A DNA stretch of 64,000 bases from assembly GCF_024199925.1 (NCBI RefSeq), contig NZ_JANADR010000001.1:1612001-1676000 (forward strand). The letters are read 5' to 3'. The notes under the pieces were generated by a model, which saw only the letters and a program-made list of their open reading frames with translations, made no database searches and was not told the origin of the DNA. Of the stretch, positions 1 to 10,733 are shown in pieces. This DNA is from Bradyrhizobium sp. CCGUVB1N3 (GTDB taxonomy: Bacteria > Pseudomonadota > Alphaproteobacteria > Rhizobiales > Xanthobacteraceae). The position numbers and the translations under genes are program-made. Numbering within the stretch: position 1 is the stretch's first letter; every line of letters starts with the position of its first letter.

Positions 1-361
1 CCGTCTTGCCCATCAGCGCCTTGGCGGCGTCCGACGAGCCGGTCCTGATGACGACGCCGGCGCCCTCATTGCCGACCGGCAGGGACTGGTCGAGCCGGCT
101 TCCCATCGCGCCCATCGCGGCATCCGGCACCTTGGCAACGATGACCGGAGCATCCTTCGTCCCCGACGCCTTCGCCGTGCTCATGTCGGCGGCGCCGACA
201 AGGAGGGCGAGATCCGACGGGTTGATCGGCGTCGCCTCGACGCGGACGACGACCTCGTCCTCGGCGGGCTCGGGGGTCGGCACGTCGACGAGCGAGATTT
301 CGAGCTCGCCGCTCTTCTTGATCTGCGAACGCAGTTGCAGCCCGCTCTTTCCGTCGCTCAT
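1..361 (-). CDS. MDR-family dehydrogenase / quinone oxidoreductase-like protein (3' end outside window)
   Basis: Only the first 120 residues are present; the gene continues past the left edge. The N-terminus has the GroES-like pattern of medium-chain dehydrogenase/reductases: a region reading EDEVVVRVEATPINPSDL, then PVGNEGAGVV, which in the family is the start of the substrate and metal side of the fold. The ATG at 361 follows a good ribosome binding site (GGGAGG, about 5 bases upstream). It lies 36 bp downstream of eno on the same strand and may be co-transcribed with it. The family reduces quinones or enals with NADPH; the substrate cannot be told from this fragment. Confidence 0.75.
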   Translation of the reverse strand, partial: MSDGKSGLQLRSQIKKSGELEISLVDVPTPEPAEDEVVVRVEATPINPSDLALLVGAADMSTAKASGTKDAPVIVAKVPDAAMGAMGSRLDQSLPVGNEGAGVVIRTGSSDAAKALMGKT

Positions 362-397
362 GTCGACCTCCCTTTTTGCCCTACTTGTTGACTAAGC

Positions 398-1777
<1,380 letters not shown>

Positions 1778-1856
1778 CTATGAGGTGCCTCAGACTAAGC
1801 TTGATCCCACTTGGCCCGCGCGTCCAACCTCCATCTGAAACAGCCGAGGTAACGCC

Positions 1857-2834
1857 ATGAATCGCCGCCAGTTTCTCGCCTCCGGCGCCACCCTCCTCGC
1901 AACCCGCCCAGCTTTTGCGCAGGAGCGCCCGTTCCGGACGAAATACTTTCCGATCAGCCCCGGGATCGGCCTGCACGACCTCACGCCCGCCCCCGACGGC
2001 ACGGTCTGGTTCACCGCGCAGGGCAAGGGCATGCTGGGCAAGCTCGATCCGAGGGATGGCTCATTCAAGACGGTCAGCCTCGGCCAAGGCGCTGCCCCCC
2101 ACGGCGTGACGATCGGCCCTGATGGCGCGCCCTGGATCACCGAGGGCGGCCAGAACGCGATCGCGCGAGTGGATCCCGGCGATCTCAAGGTCACGCTGTT
2201 CCGCCTCCCCGAGAAATTCGCCCAGGCCAATCTCAACACCGGCGTGTTCGACAAGGCGGGCATCTACTGGTTCACCGGGCAGTCCGGTTATTACGGCCGG
2301 CTCGTGCCAAAGTCCGGCGAGATGACGGTGTTCAAGGCGCCGAAGGGCATCGGGCCTTATGGCATCACCGTGACGCCGAAAGGCGACATCTGGTACGCCT
2401 CGCTCGCCGGCAGCTACATCGCCAGGATCGATCTTGCGACAGGCAACGCGACCGTCGTGCAGCCGCCGACGCCGAGTGCGGGCTCGCGGCGCGTCTGGTC
2501 GGATTCAAAGAGCCGGATCTGGGTCAGCGAGTGGAACAGCGGGCACGTGTCGGTGCACGATCCCGCCGACGGCGCGTGGAAGACCTGGAAACTGCCGGGC
2601 GAGAACCCCAGCGCCTATGCGGTTTTCGTCGACGACAAGGACAAGGTCTGGCTGACCGATTTTTCCGCCAACGCCATCGTCCGCTTCGATCCCGTGACCG
2701 AGAAATTCAACGTCTTCGCCAGCGACAAGCCGAATGCCAATGTCCGTCAGCTCGATGGAAGGCCGGGCGAACTTTGGGGCTGCGAGTCCGGGAACGACCG
2801 CGTGGTGCTGATCCAGACGCTCGCAACCGGTTGA
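1857..2834 (+). CDS. Exported Vgb-like beta-propeller (virginiamycin B lyase family)
   Basis: 325 residues. The N-terminus [22 protein letters not shown] carries a twin-arginine-like RRQFL motif, a hydrophobic stretch and an AFA cleavage site, so the protein is probably exported folded through Tat. The mature part has repeated blade motifs of the Vgb/SMP-30 propeller type, such as [28 protein letters not shown] and [12 protein letters not shown], spaced about 40-50 residues apart. In the family, Vgb opens the virginiamycin B ring, but most chromosomal homologues have unknown substrates, so a lyase name would be inference. The gene stands alone and ends in a strong hairpin terminator. Confidence 0.8.
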   Translation: MNRRQFLASGATLLATRPAFAQERPFRTKYFPISPGIGLHDLTPAPDGTVWFTAQGKGMLGKLDPRDGSFKTVSLGQGAAPHGVTIGPDGAPWITEGGQNAIARVDPGDLKVTLFRLPEKFAQANLNTGVFDKAGIYWFTGQSGYYGRLVPKSGEMTVFKAPKGIGPYGITVTPKGDIWYASLAGSYIARIDLATGNATVVQPPTPSAGSRRVWSDSKSRIWVSEWNSGHVSVHDPADGAWKTWKLPGENPSAYAVFVDDKDKVWLTDFSANAIVRFDPVTEKFNVFASDKPNANVRQLDGRPGELWGCESGNDRVVLIQTLATG

Positions 2835-2869
2835 CGGCGGCGGCAATTGCGTCCATCCCGGCATCCCAA

Positions 2870-2901
2870 AGAGCGCGATCCTATCGCGCTCTAGCTTTTT
2901 T
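2870..2901 (+). terminator. Rho-independent terminator after the Vgb-like gene
   Basis: A perfect 10-bp stem, AGAGCGCGAT (2870-2879) pairing with ATCGCGCTCT (2883-2892) around a 3-base loop, is followed by a six-T run at 2896-2901. It lies 36 bp after the stop codon at 2834 and directly before the palindromic repeat at 2906. Confidence 0.8.
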
Positions 2902-2905
2902 GATT

Positions 2906-2950
2906 GAGCATGATCCGGAAAACCGGTGCCCACTTTTCCGGATCATGCTC
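2906..2950. repeat. Palindromic intergenic repeat (RIME/REP-like), copy 1
   Basis: A perfect 17-bp inverted repeat: GAGCATGATCCGGAAAA at 2906-2922 and its complement at 2934-2950, with an 11-base loop. The outer arm sequence returns at 15967-16015 after moaC. Similar short palindromes are scattered between genes in rhizobial genomes. This copy ends only 15 bp before the queF start, so it would form a hairpin in the queF leader if transcription enters from upstream. Confidence 0.85.
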
Positions 2951-2965
2951 CAAAGGATGCAAACG

Positions 2966-3418
2966 ATGGCGAAAAAAACCCTCCAGCTCGGCCGCCTGGT
3001 CGAATGGCCGCATACGCCGGAAGAAGCCCAGCTCGACCGCGTGCCCAATCCGCAAAAGGACACCGACTACCTGGTGCGCTTCACCGTGCCGGAATTCACC
3101 TCGATCTGCCCGGTCACGGGCCAGCCGGATTTTGCACACCTCGTCATCGACTATGCACCGGGCCAGTGGCTGCTGGAGTCGAAGTCGCTGAAGCTCTATG
3201 TCACGAGCTTCCGCAATCATGGCGCCTTCCACGAGGACTGTACCGTGATGATCGGCAAGCGCATCGCCTCCGAGATCAAGCCGAAATGGATCCGGATCGG
3301 CGGCTACTGGTATCCGCGCGGCGGCATCCCGATCGACGTGTTCTGGCAGACCGGCCGCGTGCCGAAGGGCCTGTGGGTGCCGGAGCAAGGCGTCGCGCCG
3401 TATCGCGGGCGGGGCTAG
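2966..3418 (+). CDS. queF: NADPH-dependent 7-cyano-7-deazaguanine reductase (preQ1 synthase)
   Basis: 150 residues, a short unimodular QueF that reduces the nitrile preQ0 to the amine preQ1 in queuosine tRNA modification. The nucleophilic Cys and the Asp proton donor are in [13 protein letters not shown] (Cys48, Asp55). The family substrate and NADPH motif is present as [10 protein letters not shown] followed by [10 protein letters not shown]. The ATG at 2966 is chosen over one at 2957 because AAAGGA lies about 8 bases upstream of it. Its stop codon overlaps the stop codon of the convergent TfoX-domain gene. No other queuosine gene is in the window. Confidence 0.96.
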   Translation: MAKKTLQLGRLVEWPHTPEEAQLDRVPNPQKDTDYLVRFTVPEFTSICPVTGQPDFAHLVIDYAPGQWLLESKSLKLYVTSFRNHGAFHEDCTVMIGKRIASEIKPKWIRIGGYWYPRGGIPIDVFWQTGRVPKGLWVPEQGVAPYRGRG

Positions 3419-3813
3419 CGACGGACCGGTCGTGTTTTCCGCGGCTTCGATGTCAGCTTTGGCGTCGTTCGTTCTCGCTTCAAGGCAACCCGGCGCGCCG
3501 CATCCAGCGCAGACCGCGCCCAAGCCACCAGTTCATCGGGGTCGTCAAAGAGCCGTTCCGGCGCCCGCCAGAACGCGAGATCGATGGTGCCGCCCTTCTT
3601 CTCATAGTTCAGCGGCGGAAACGCCTCCGCTTCCTTCACGGCGGCGCGGTTGCCGTCATCGACACGCAAGTAAAGCGTGTCGTCCCTCACCATACCGAGC
3701 ATGACGCCGTCGCAGAACACGCCCGTCTTGCCGAACATGCGCCGCACCGTGATGCGCCCGAGTGGCGCGAGCTGCTCGCGCAGAAACTCGATGAAGCTGT
3801 CGCTGGCAACCAC
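3415..3813 (-). CDS. TfoX N-terminal-domain protein
   Basis: 132 residues. The start resembles the TfoX/Sxy N-terminal domain: [22 protein letters not shown], then a short-strand region ending near [17 protein letters not shown], and an alpha-helical [17 protein letters not shown]. In gammaproteobacteria Sxy activates competence genes with CRP; stand-alone N-terminal-domain proteins in alphaproteobacteria have no established role. The C-terminal 25 residues are basic ([21 protein letters not shown] region) and may bind nucleic acid. It is convergent with queF with a 4-bp overlap in which both stop codons share bases. A comEC gene is 25 kb away, so no direct competence link is shown. Confidence 0.8.
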   Translation of the reverse strand: MVASDSFIEFLREQLAPLGRITVRRMFGKTGVFCDGVMLGMVRDDTLYLRVDDGNRAAVKEAEAFPPLNYEKKGGTIDLAFWRAPERLFDDPDELVAWARSALDAARRVALKRERTTPKLTSKPRKTRPVRR

Positions 3814-3860
3814 GTTCGCTCCCTCAGGGGAGTGCTATGTTAACGCCGCGATATGCCCGA

Positions 3861-5069
3861 TCAAGCGCGTGCGTCCGCCGGTGCGCGCTGCCTGAGCAGG
3901 CGGGCGCAGACCAGCCCCAGGACCACCATGATCCCGGCGCTCGCAAACAGGGTCGGCCCCTTGCCGCCATGCGCGAGCCCAAAACCATAGGCGAGCGGGC
4001 CGACGGTCTGTCCCATGAAGAAGAAGAACGAGTGCAGCGACAGCGCGGTGGCGCGTGCCTCGACCGACAACTCGCTGGCAAACACCTGAAGGCAGCCATG
4101 GGCCATGTAGAAGCCCCAGCCCATCACGACGAGGTTGAGTGTCTGGATTTCCCAGCGCGGACCGAAGGCGACCGCGACGAGCTGCGAAGCCACCAGGATG
4201 GTGCCCGCGATCATCATGCCCCTGACGCCGAGCCGCGGCAAAAGGCGCGACACCGTCATGGTGTAAAACAGCCCGCCGACCGCAAAGCCCGCGATGACGA
4301 TACCGGCAACGGACAGCGATGTCTCACCGAGGTCGAACAGGAACGAGGCGACGTAGGGAAACAGGCCGAGCACGCAGCAGCCTTCGATGAACACGGCCGA
4401 GTAGCACACCGGCGCGTTCGGATTGGTGAAGATGGTGCGATAGCCGGTCTTCAGCGCCGAAAGGCTCGTCTTCGGCGGATGCTTGATCTTGGCGCCACGG
4501 AAGCCGGCCGCGACTGCAATCGAGGCCACGATGACCAGCACGCCGAGCACGGCCAGCACGCCGCGCCAGCCGAGGAAGTCGCCGATCAGGCCCGAGGCAG
4601 ATGCGCCGAGGAGATTGCCGGTCATGGCGCCCGCGAGCGTGCGGCCGATCGCGATCTGCCGCTTCTCGGGCCCGACGAGTTCGCTGGTCAGGCTGAGCGC
4701 AATCGGAAACACGCCGCCGGAGCCGATACCGGCCAGGATACGGGTGGCAAACAGCAGCGAGAACGAGGTCGAGAGCGCACCGAGGATGCTGGCAACGCCG
4801 AGCACCGCGAGGCAGCCGATCATCAGCCTCGTCTTGCCGAAGAGATCAGCGGCGGCGCCGATCAGCGGCTGGATGATCGCGAAAGTGAAGGCGAAGACCG
4901 CGGCAAAGCCCGCGGCGGTCGCGATGCTGACCTGAAAGTCCTCGGCGATGTGCGGCAGCAGCGGATCGAGCGCCCGGGCCGAGAGCGCCGCCGCAAAGCT
5001 CGCACCTGAGATGACGTAGAGCGCCGGCGGCAAGCCGTGATCGTGCGGCCGCGCCTCCCCTTGCGGCAT
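3861..5069 (-). CDS. Major facilitator superfamily transporter (drug-efflux-like)
   Basis: 402 residues with about 12 hydrophobic segments. The first half has the MFS motif-A region after helix 2 (GAAADLFGKTRLMIG) and a helix-4/5 segment (RILAGIGSGGVFPIALSLTSELV) typical of DHA1-type efflux proteins. The substrate is unknown. Its ATG at 5069 shares bases with the kdsA stop (ATGA), so translation is probably coupled to kdsA, an odd partner for an exporter. Downstream, 47 bp separate it from the TfoX-domain gene on the same strand. Confidence 0.88.
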   Translation of the reverse strand: MPQGEARPHDHGLPPALYVISGASFAAALSARALDPLLPHIAEDFQVSIATAAGFAAVFAFTFAIIQPLIGAAADLFGKTRLMIGCLAVLGVASILGALSTSFSLLFATRILAGIGSGGVFPIALSLTSELVGPEKRQIAIGRTLAGAMTGNLLGASASGLIGDFLGWRGVLAVLGVLVIVASIAVAAGFRGAKIKHPPKTSLSALKTGYRTIFTNPNAPVCYSAVFIEGCCVLGLFPYVASFLFDLGETSLSVAGIVIAGFAVGGLFYTMTVSRLLPRLGVRGMMIAGTILVASQLVAVAFGPRWEIQTLNLVVMGWGFYMAHGCLQVFASELSVEARATALSLHSFFFFMGQTVGPLAYGFGLAHGGKGPTLFASAGIMVVLGLVCARLLRQRAPADARA

Positions 5070-5932
5070 CAGCGCGCGCCGGCCTGCGACGGATTTTTCG
5101 CCACCGCGTCGAACGCCATCAGTGTCCGGATGAGGCCTTCGAACTCGCGCAAAGGCACCATGTTCGGTCCGTCGGACGGCGCATGGTCGGGATCGGGATG
5201 CGTCTCGATGAAGACACCGGCGACGCCGACCGCGACAGCCGCACGCGCCAGTACCGGCACGAATTCGCGCTCGCCACCGGAAGAAGCACCTTTCCCACCC
5301 GGCTGCTGCACGGAATGCGTGGCATCGAAGATCACAGGCGCGCCGGTGGTGCGTGCCAAGATCGGCAGCGCTCGCATGTCTGATACGAGCGTATTGTAGC
5401 CGAAGGAGGCGCCGCGCTCGGTGACGAGCACGTTGGAATTGTTGGCGCTCGTGATCTTGGTCACGACATTCGCCATGTCCCAGGGCGCCAGAAACTGCCC
5501 CTTCTTGACATTGACGACCTTCCCGGTTGCAGCCGCAGCCAGCAGGAGATCAGTCTGCCGGCACAGGAAGGCCGGGATCTGCAGGACGTCGACGGCCGGC
5601 GCGACCTCGGCGCATTGCGCCGCGTCGTGCACGTCGGTGAGCACTGGCAAGCCCAGCGACGAGCGGATCTCGGCGAATATCGGCAGGGACTGCGCCAGGC
5701 CCAGCCCGCGCGCAGCGGATGCGCTGGTGCGGTTGGCCTTGTCGAAGGAGGTCTTGTAGACGAGGCCGACCTTCAATCGGGTGGCGATCTCCTTGAGCGC
5801 GGAGGCGACCTCCAGCGCATGCTGCCGGCTCTCGAGCTGGCACGGGCCGGCGATGATCGCGATCGGCAGATCATTGCCGAACCTGACCGTGCCGACACCA
5901 ACGACTGGTGCTGCAAAATGCTCTGCGCTCAA
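5069..5932 (-). CDS. kdsA: 3-deoxy-8-phosphooctulonate synthase (KDO-8-P synthase)
   Basis: Condenses arabinose 5-phosphate with phosphoenolpyruvate to make KDO-8-phosphate for the lipopolysaccharide core. Motifs include AGPCQLES, KTSFDKANR, LTDVHD, NVKKGQFLAPWDM and DATHSVQQPGG. The Cys in AGPCQLES sits where metal-independent enzymes such as that of E. coli have Asn, which points to the metal-dependent class. No ATG is available: I chose the TTG at 5932 (287 residues) because GAGGGG lies about 9 bases upstream; TTG at 5938 or 5986 would add 2 or 18 residues. The stop overlaps the MFS start. kdsA often lies near pyrG and eno; here both are displaced. Confidence 0.93.
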   Translation of the reverse strand: MSAEHFAAPVVGVGTVRFGNDLPIAIIAGPCQLESRQHALEVASALKEIATRLKVGLVYKTSFDKANRTSASAARGLGLAQSLPIFAEIRSSLGLPVLTDVHDAAQCAEVAPAVDVLQIPAFLCRQTDLLLAAAATGKVVNVKKGQFLAPWDMANVVTKITSANNSNVLVTERGASFGYNTLVSDMRALPILARTTGAPVIFDATHSVQQPGGKGASSGGEREFVPVLARAAVAVGVAGVFIETHPDPDHAPSDGPNMVPLREFEGLIRTLMAFDAVAKNPSQAGAR

Positions 5933-6047
5933 GACCAAAATCCCCTCGTTTCGACGCGACCATAGCGGCGATGAGGGGGGGATCAACCCTATTCGGCCCG
6001 CCCCCTCGAATATCAGGGTTGCGAAGGCGGCCCGGCGATGCCGGCCG

Positions 6048-6374
6048 TCACTTCACTGCGGAAAATGCGGTCGGCGCCAGGATCTGGCTGACGATGTTGG
6101 CGACGATCTGGCCATCCGCCTCCGTCTTGGCGCGCGCCTCGAGCCATTCCGGATCGGTCATGAAGGCGGTCCATTTCGTCTCGCGCTCGGCAAGGGACTG
6201 CCAGGCCAGAAAATAGGTCAGCTCCTGGTTGGATTCGCCGATCAGCGTGGTGAAGAACCCGGCCTGCTTGATGCCGTGCTTCTCCCAGAGCTTCAGCGTG
6301 ATCGTGTCAAAGCGCTTGATCAGTGCCGGCAGCCGGCCCGGCACGCAACGATACTGGCGCATTTCGTAGATCAT
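6048..6374 (-). CDS. NIPSNAP family protein
   Basis: 108 residues starting MIYEMRQYRCVPGRLPALIKRF, the typical NIPSNAP opening (E.R.Y...PG....F), with the middle TYFLAWQSLAERETKWTAF that matches the second strand-helix unit of this dimeric alpha-beta barrel fold. Family members are small proteins of unclear function, some linked to oxidative or aromatic-compound metabolism. It is 279 bp from the RidA-SnoaL fusion gene on the same strand and 115 bp upstream of kdsA. The gap 6375-6653 shows no gene. Confidence 0.85.
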   Translation of the reverse strand: MIYEMRQYRCVPGRLPALIKRFDTITLKLWEKHGIKQAGFFTTLIGESNQELTYFLAWQSLAERETKWTAFMTDPEWLEARAKTEADGQIVANIVSQILAPTAFSAVK

Positions 6375-6653
6375 CTATTTCCTCCAAATTTCTTGCGCGG
6401 CGGTTATAGCGACTGCTGCAAGTGATGTCTTGACGTGATCACGCACGCCGCGCGGCCCGGCGCGCATGACTACTCAAGGGTTTGGCTCTGCAAGCGCCGT
6501 CCTTGAATGTCCATCTCACTCCGAAACCGGTCCAATTGCTGCGATGCCGCGAATTAACGCAACGTCCTAGGTTCCGTAATCAATTGATGGCCGGGATTGC
6601 CGGGAAAGAAACGGCAACCGCGAATCCACGTTGCCACCAAATTCTGTCTGCCC

Positions 6654-7430
6654 TCATCCCCGGGTGACGTGAGCGGCGACACAAACCCAGACGCCAGCTC
6701 GACGCGCCCAACTGTCGGTGTATCGTCCAAAGCCGGCCGACCCGTCGGCCCTGACATACGTCGTCCGTGCATGGATAATCGCCATATCACCCATGATCCG
6801 AATCCGCTCGTCCTCGTATCCCAAATTCGATATGGTTACGGGCTTCGCGATTTGTTCAAGGAATCCGGCACGATCAACCACTGATCCGTCGGGGTTGCTG
6901 TTGAGGAAATCGTCGCTCAGATGTTCGCGAAACCAATCGACATCCTTCATGGCGACCGAGCGCATATAGCCCGCGTTAAGGTGCTTCAGTGCGTTCATAT
7001 CTTTTGCGGAAGCCGGTCGATCTTCCAGGTCGGACTTGATCGCAACACAATCGACTTCCACGTCAAATTCACCTGGCCAGGAAGGCACCGTTATAAAGAT
7101 GCGCGCAGGTGACGAAACGGGGAAATAGCGTTGGTAGACAGCATTGAACGCATCGAAATTTGAACTATCGGGCGTGCAGTAGACATTGCATTTCACGACC
7201 TCCGGCAACGACGAGCCCGCAACCTCCAGACAAAGTTTCAGTTGGTCGAGCACGATCTCGGTTTGCTGCACGAACGGCAATCGCTTGACCTCGCCGGTGA
7301 CCGGATCAAATGGCGGGAGGCCTGAGACATAAACCGTCTCACCGGCGACAATAACGGGACAGATCGGTCCCTTCCGCCGTCGCTCCAAATACGTTGAAAT
7401 GGGTTCAACTCTGATGGGTTCGCGCTTCAC
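6654..7430 (-). CDS. RidA (YjgF/UK114)-SnoaL/DUF4440 fusion protein
   Basis: 258 residues with two recognisable parts. Residues about 8-133 are a RidA domain (ICPVIVAGETVYVSGLPPFD ... SPARIFITV ... DVEVDCVAI), keeping an Arg (R110) and Glu (E125) at the positions used by RidA enamine/imine deaminases. Residues about 143-258 look like a SnoaL/DUF4440 cone domain (MNALKHLNAGYMRSVAMKDVDW ... RYTDSWARRAGVW). The GTG at 7430 is chosen because AGGAGG sits 5 bases upstream. It is transcribed away from the ArsR-family gene across a 150-bp region with a large dyad. Neither domain reveals a substrate; joining them suggests handling of a reactive imine or enol intermediate (inference). Base composition looks less GC-rich than the flanks. 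Confidence 0.85.
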   Translation of the reverse strand: MKREPIRVEPISTYLERRRKGPICPVIVAGETVYVSGLPPFDPVTGEVKRLPFVQQTEIVLDQLKLCLEVAGSSLPEVVKCNVYCTPDSSNFDAFNAVYQRYFPVSSPARIFITVPSWPGEFDVEVDCVAIKSDLEDRPASAKDMNALKHLNAGYMRSVAMKDVDWFREHLSDDFLNSNPDGSVVDRAGFLEQIAKPVTISNLGYEDERIRIMGDMAIIHARTTYVRADGSAGFGRYTDSWARRAGVWVCVAAHVTRG

Positions 7431-7514
7431 GGCCGCCTCCTGCAAGACACTATCGATCAAGTGGACTCAACACTTCCTGTGCTGTCGCATCCGACGCGCT
7501 CGTTGTCTCCAGTC

Positions 7515-7540
7515 GTGAGTTTGGTGCATACCGAACTCAC
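7515..7540. promoter_or_regulatory. Probable operator: 26-bp dyad between the fusion gene and the ArsR-family gene
   Basis: Arms GTGAGTT (7515-7521) and AACTCAC (7534-7540) pair perfectly. Inside them GGT (7523-7525) pairs with ACC (7530-7532) around a central GCAT. Twenty of 26 positions are symmetric, the pattern of a site for a dimeric winged-helix repressor. It lies near the middle of the 150 bp between the divergent starts at 7430 and 7581, so one bound dimer could control both genes. That the neighbouring ArsR-family protein binds here is inference. Confidence 0.65.
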
Positions 7541-7580
7541 GTCGCTTGTTGATCCGATGCGGACGATGGTAGAGGGGGCT

Positions 7581-8312
7581 ATGGTTGCAGCGGCGAATAT
7601 GGTCGAGGTTGCAGCGCTCGTTGGCGATACGGCGCGCGCGACCATGTTGTCAGCCCTCATGGGTGGACAATCCTTGACCGGAAGTGAGCTGGCGTTCCTC
7701 GCGCGAATTTCGCGACCGACGGCCAGCGAGCACTTGTCCAAGATGGTCGACGCCCGGCTTATCTCGGTAACCAAGAAGCGCAGCTATCGGTACTATCGCA
7801 TTAGCTCACCGCTGGTTGCCAACATGCTCGAGAGTATCAAGCTGGTGGCTGCTCTCGAGGTTCCTCCGCGATATCAACCTCGATCTGCGCGTGACGCCGC
7901 GCTGCGGTTCGGTCGGACCTGCTACGATCATTTGGCGGGTCGATTGGGCGTTGCGATTGCGGACTCTCTGATCGCCAGCGGCTGCATCGTTCTGGGTGAA
8001 GATGGTGGAGATGTCACCGATGCCGGCGCGAAGGTATTGACAGAATTTGGAGTCGACCTGAGCCATAAGCGCAAAAGCAAGCGCATCTTTTGCAAGCCAT
8101 GCCTCGACTGGAGCGAACGCCGGTATCACATCGCCGGTCATATCGGAGCCGAGATCCAGCGATGCTGCATGGAGCTGAATTGGCTGGTTCGAGTGAATGA
8201 TACACGGGCTGTGCAATTGACGACTGCTGGCCAGACCGGCCTTCGCGACACCTTCGGCTTGAACCAGTTGGATCTTCAGATCGACCCGCCGGACGTCAGG
8301 GTTGGTGTGTGA
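7581..8312 (+). CDS. ArsR-family winged-helix transcriptional regulator
   Basis: 243 residues from the ATG at 7581, which has GAGG five bases upstream. The frame stays open to a GTG at 7461, but that start would place the dyad inside the coding region. Residues about 8-75 form the winged helix (LVGDTARATMLSALMGGQSL, then SRPTASEHLSKMVDARLI as recognition helix, and a KKRSYRYYRI wing). The long C-terminal part has FCKPCLDWSERRYHIAGHIG, a block I recall from a subgroup of ArsR-like proteins that do not sense metals through the classic Cys pair. The effector is unknown. It is divergent from the RidA-SnoaL gene, which is its likely target, and convergent with pyrG. Confidence 0.85.
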   Translation: MVAAANMVEVAALVGDTARATMLSALMGGQSLTGSELAFLARISRPTASEHLSKMVDARLISVTKKRSYRYYRISSPLVANMLESIKLVAALEVPPRYQPRSARDAALRFGRTCYDHLAGRLGVAIADSLIASGCIVLGEDGGDVTDAGAKVLTEFGVDLSHKRKSKRIFCKPCLDWSERRYHIAGHIGAEIQRCCMELNWLVRVNDTRAVQLTTAGQTGLRDTFGLNQLDLQIDPPDVRVGV

Positions 8313-8389
8313 GCGCCCTGTTCTGCTGAACCCGAGACTAGCCGTTGGCATTCCGGCGAGAACGGGTCAATCGTTCCGCATAACCGTTA

Positions 8390-10033
<1,644 letters not shown>

Positions 10034-10147
10034 TTAATCCCCCGAACTCGATTCGCCAAAGCGATTCGCGTCCCGCCCCAAACAATTTGCGGGCCTGTGG
10101 GTGAGCCAAAACTGAGTGTGTTGCCAGAACCTTGATGGGGATTGTTG

Positions 10148-10175
10148 ATGCAGGACGCTAGGCACCGTCCTGCAT
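10148..10175 (-). terminator. Stem-loop between secG and pyrG
   Basis: A perfect 10-bp stem, ATGCAGGACG (10148-10157) with CGTCCTGCAT (10166-10175), and an 8-base loop, 12 bp after the secG stop. No U-run follows it on the minus strand, so it may be a Rho-assisted stop, an mRNA 3' end stabiliser, or a processing site between secG and pyrG rather than a full terminator. Confidence 0.45.
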
Positions 10176-10187
10176 GGCCCCTCTGCT

Positions 10188-10577
10188 TTATTGCGAACGT
10201 GGCGCCTGCGGACCGCTGGGCGCCTGATTCTGCTGCTGCTCGTCCGCCTTCTTCAGCGTATCCAGGACACCGCCCGAGGTCGGCGGCGCCACCGGAGCCG
10301 CACCACCGGCGGGCTGAGACTGCGACGCCGGCTGGCCAATGATCGAAGACGGCTTACGGTCGTACCCCGCATACCAGGACAGGAAGAGGCTGGTCAGGAA
10401 GAAACCGGCAGCCAGGATCGCGGTCGTGCGCGACAAGAGATTCGCGGTGCCGCGGCTCGACATGAAGCCTGCGCCTCCACCCATGCCGAGGCCGCCGCCT
10501 TCCGACTTCTGCAGCAGCACGGCGCCGATCATCACGGCGACGATCATGAGATGGATAACGATCACAACGGTCTGCAT
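10188..10577 (-). CDS. secG: Preprotein translocase subunit SecG
   Basis: 129 residues with two membrane segments: residues about 3-22 (VVIVIHLMIVAVMIGAVLLQ) and 52-70. Between them is the conserved cytoplasmic loop QKSEGGGLGMGGGAGFMSSRG. SecG assists SecYE during protein export. As in other alphaproteobacteria, the C-terminal tail is long and rich in Pro, Gln and Ala, with no clear fold. It follows tpiA by about 156 bp and precedes pyrG, the usual order tpiA-secG-pyrG. Confidence 0.95.
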   Translation of the reverse strand: MQTVVIVIHLMIVAVMIGAVLLQKSEGGGLGMGGGAGFMSSRGTANLLSRTTAILAAGFFLTSLFLSWYAGYDRKPSSIIGQPASQSQPAGGAAPVAPPTSGGVLDTLKKADEQQQNQAPSGPQAPRSQ

Positions 10578-10733
10578 GGTACCCTTCCGTCACAAGCCGA
10601 CAGCGCCGGTGCCGGCAGCCATCGCGCTTTGCGGGTTTTCCTGAAGTTGCGCGGTGTTACACGATCAGGACTGGCATTGCCACCCCCGATCGGTCCGGAC
10701 TCCGCTTTGAGCCGCCTGCGCTTTGCCGGTTAG

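Noticed and set aside
7461..7580. A longer N-terminus for the ArsR-family regulator from the GTG at 7461
   Set aside because: It would put the symmetric dyad inside the coding region, lacks a ribosome binding site, and adds residues that do not look like part of the winged helix.
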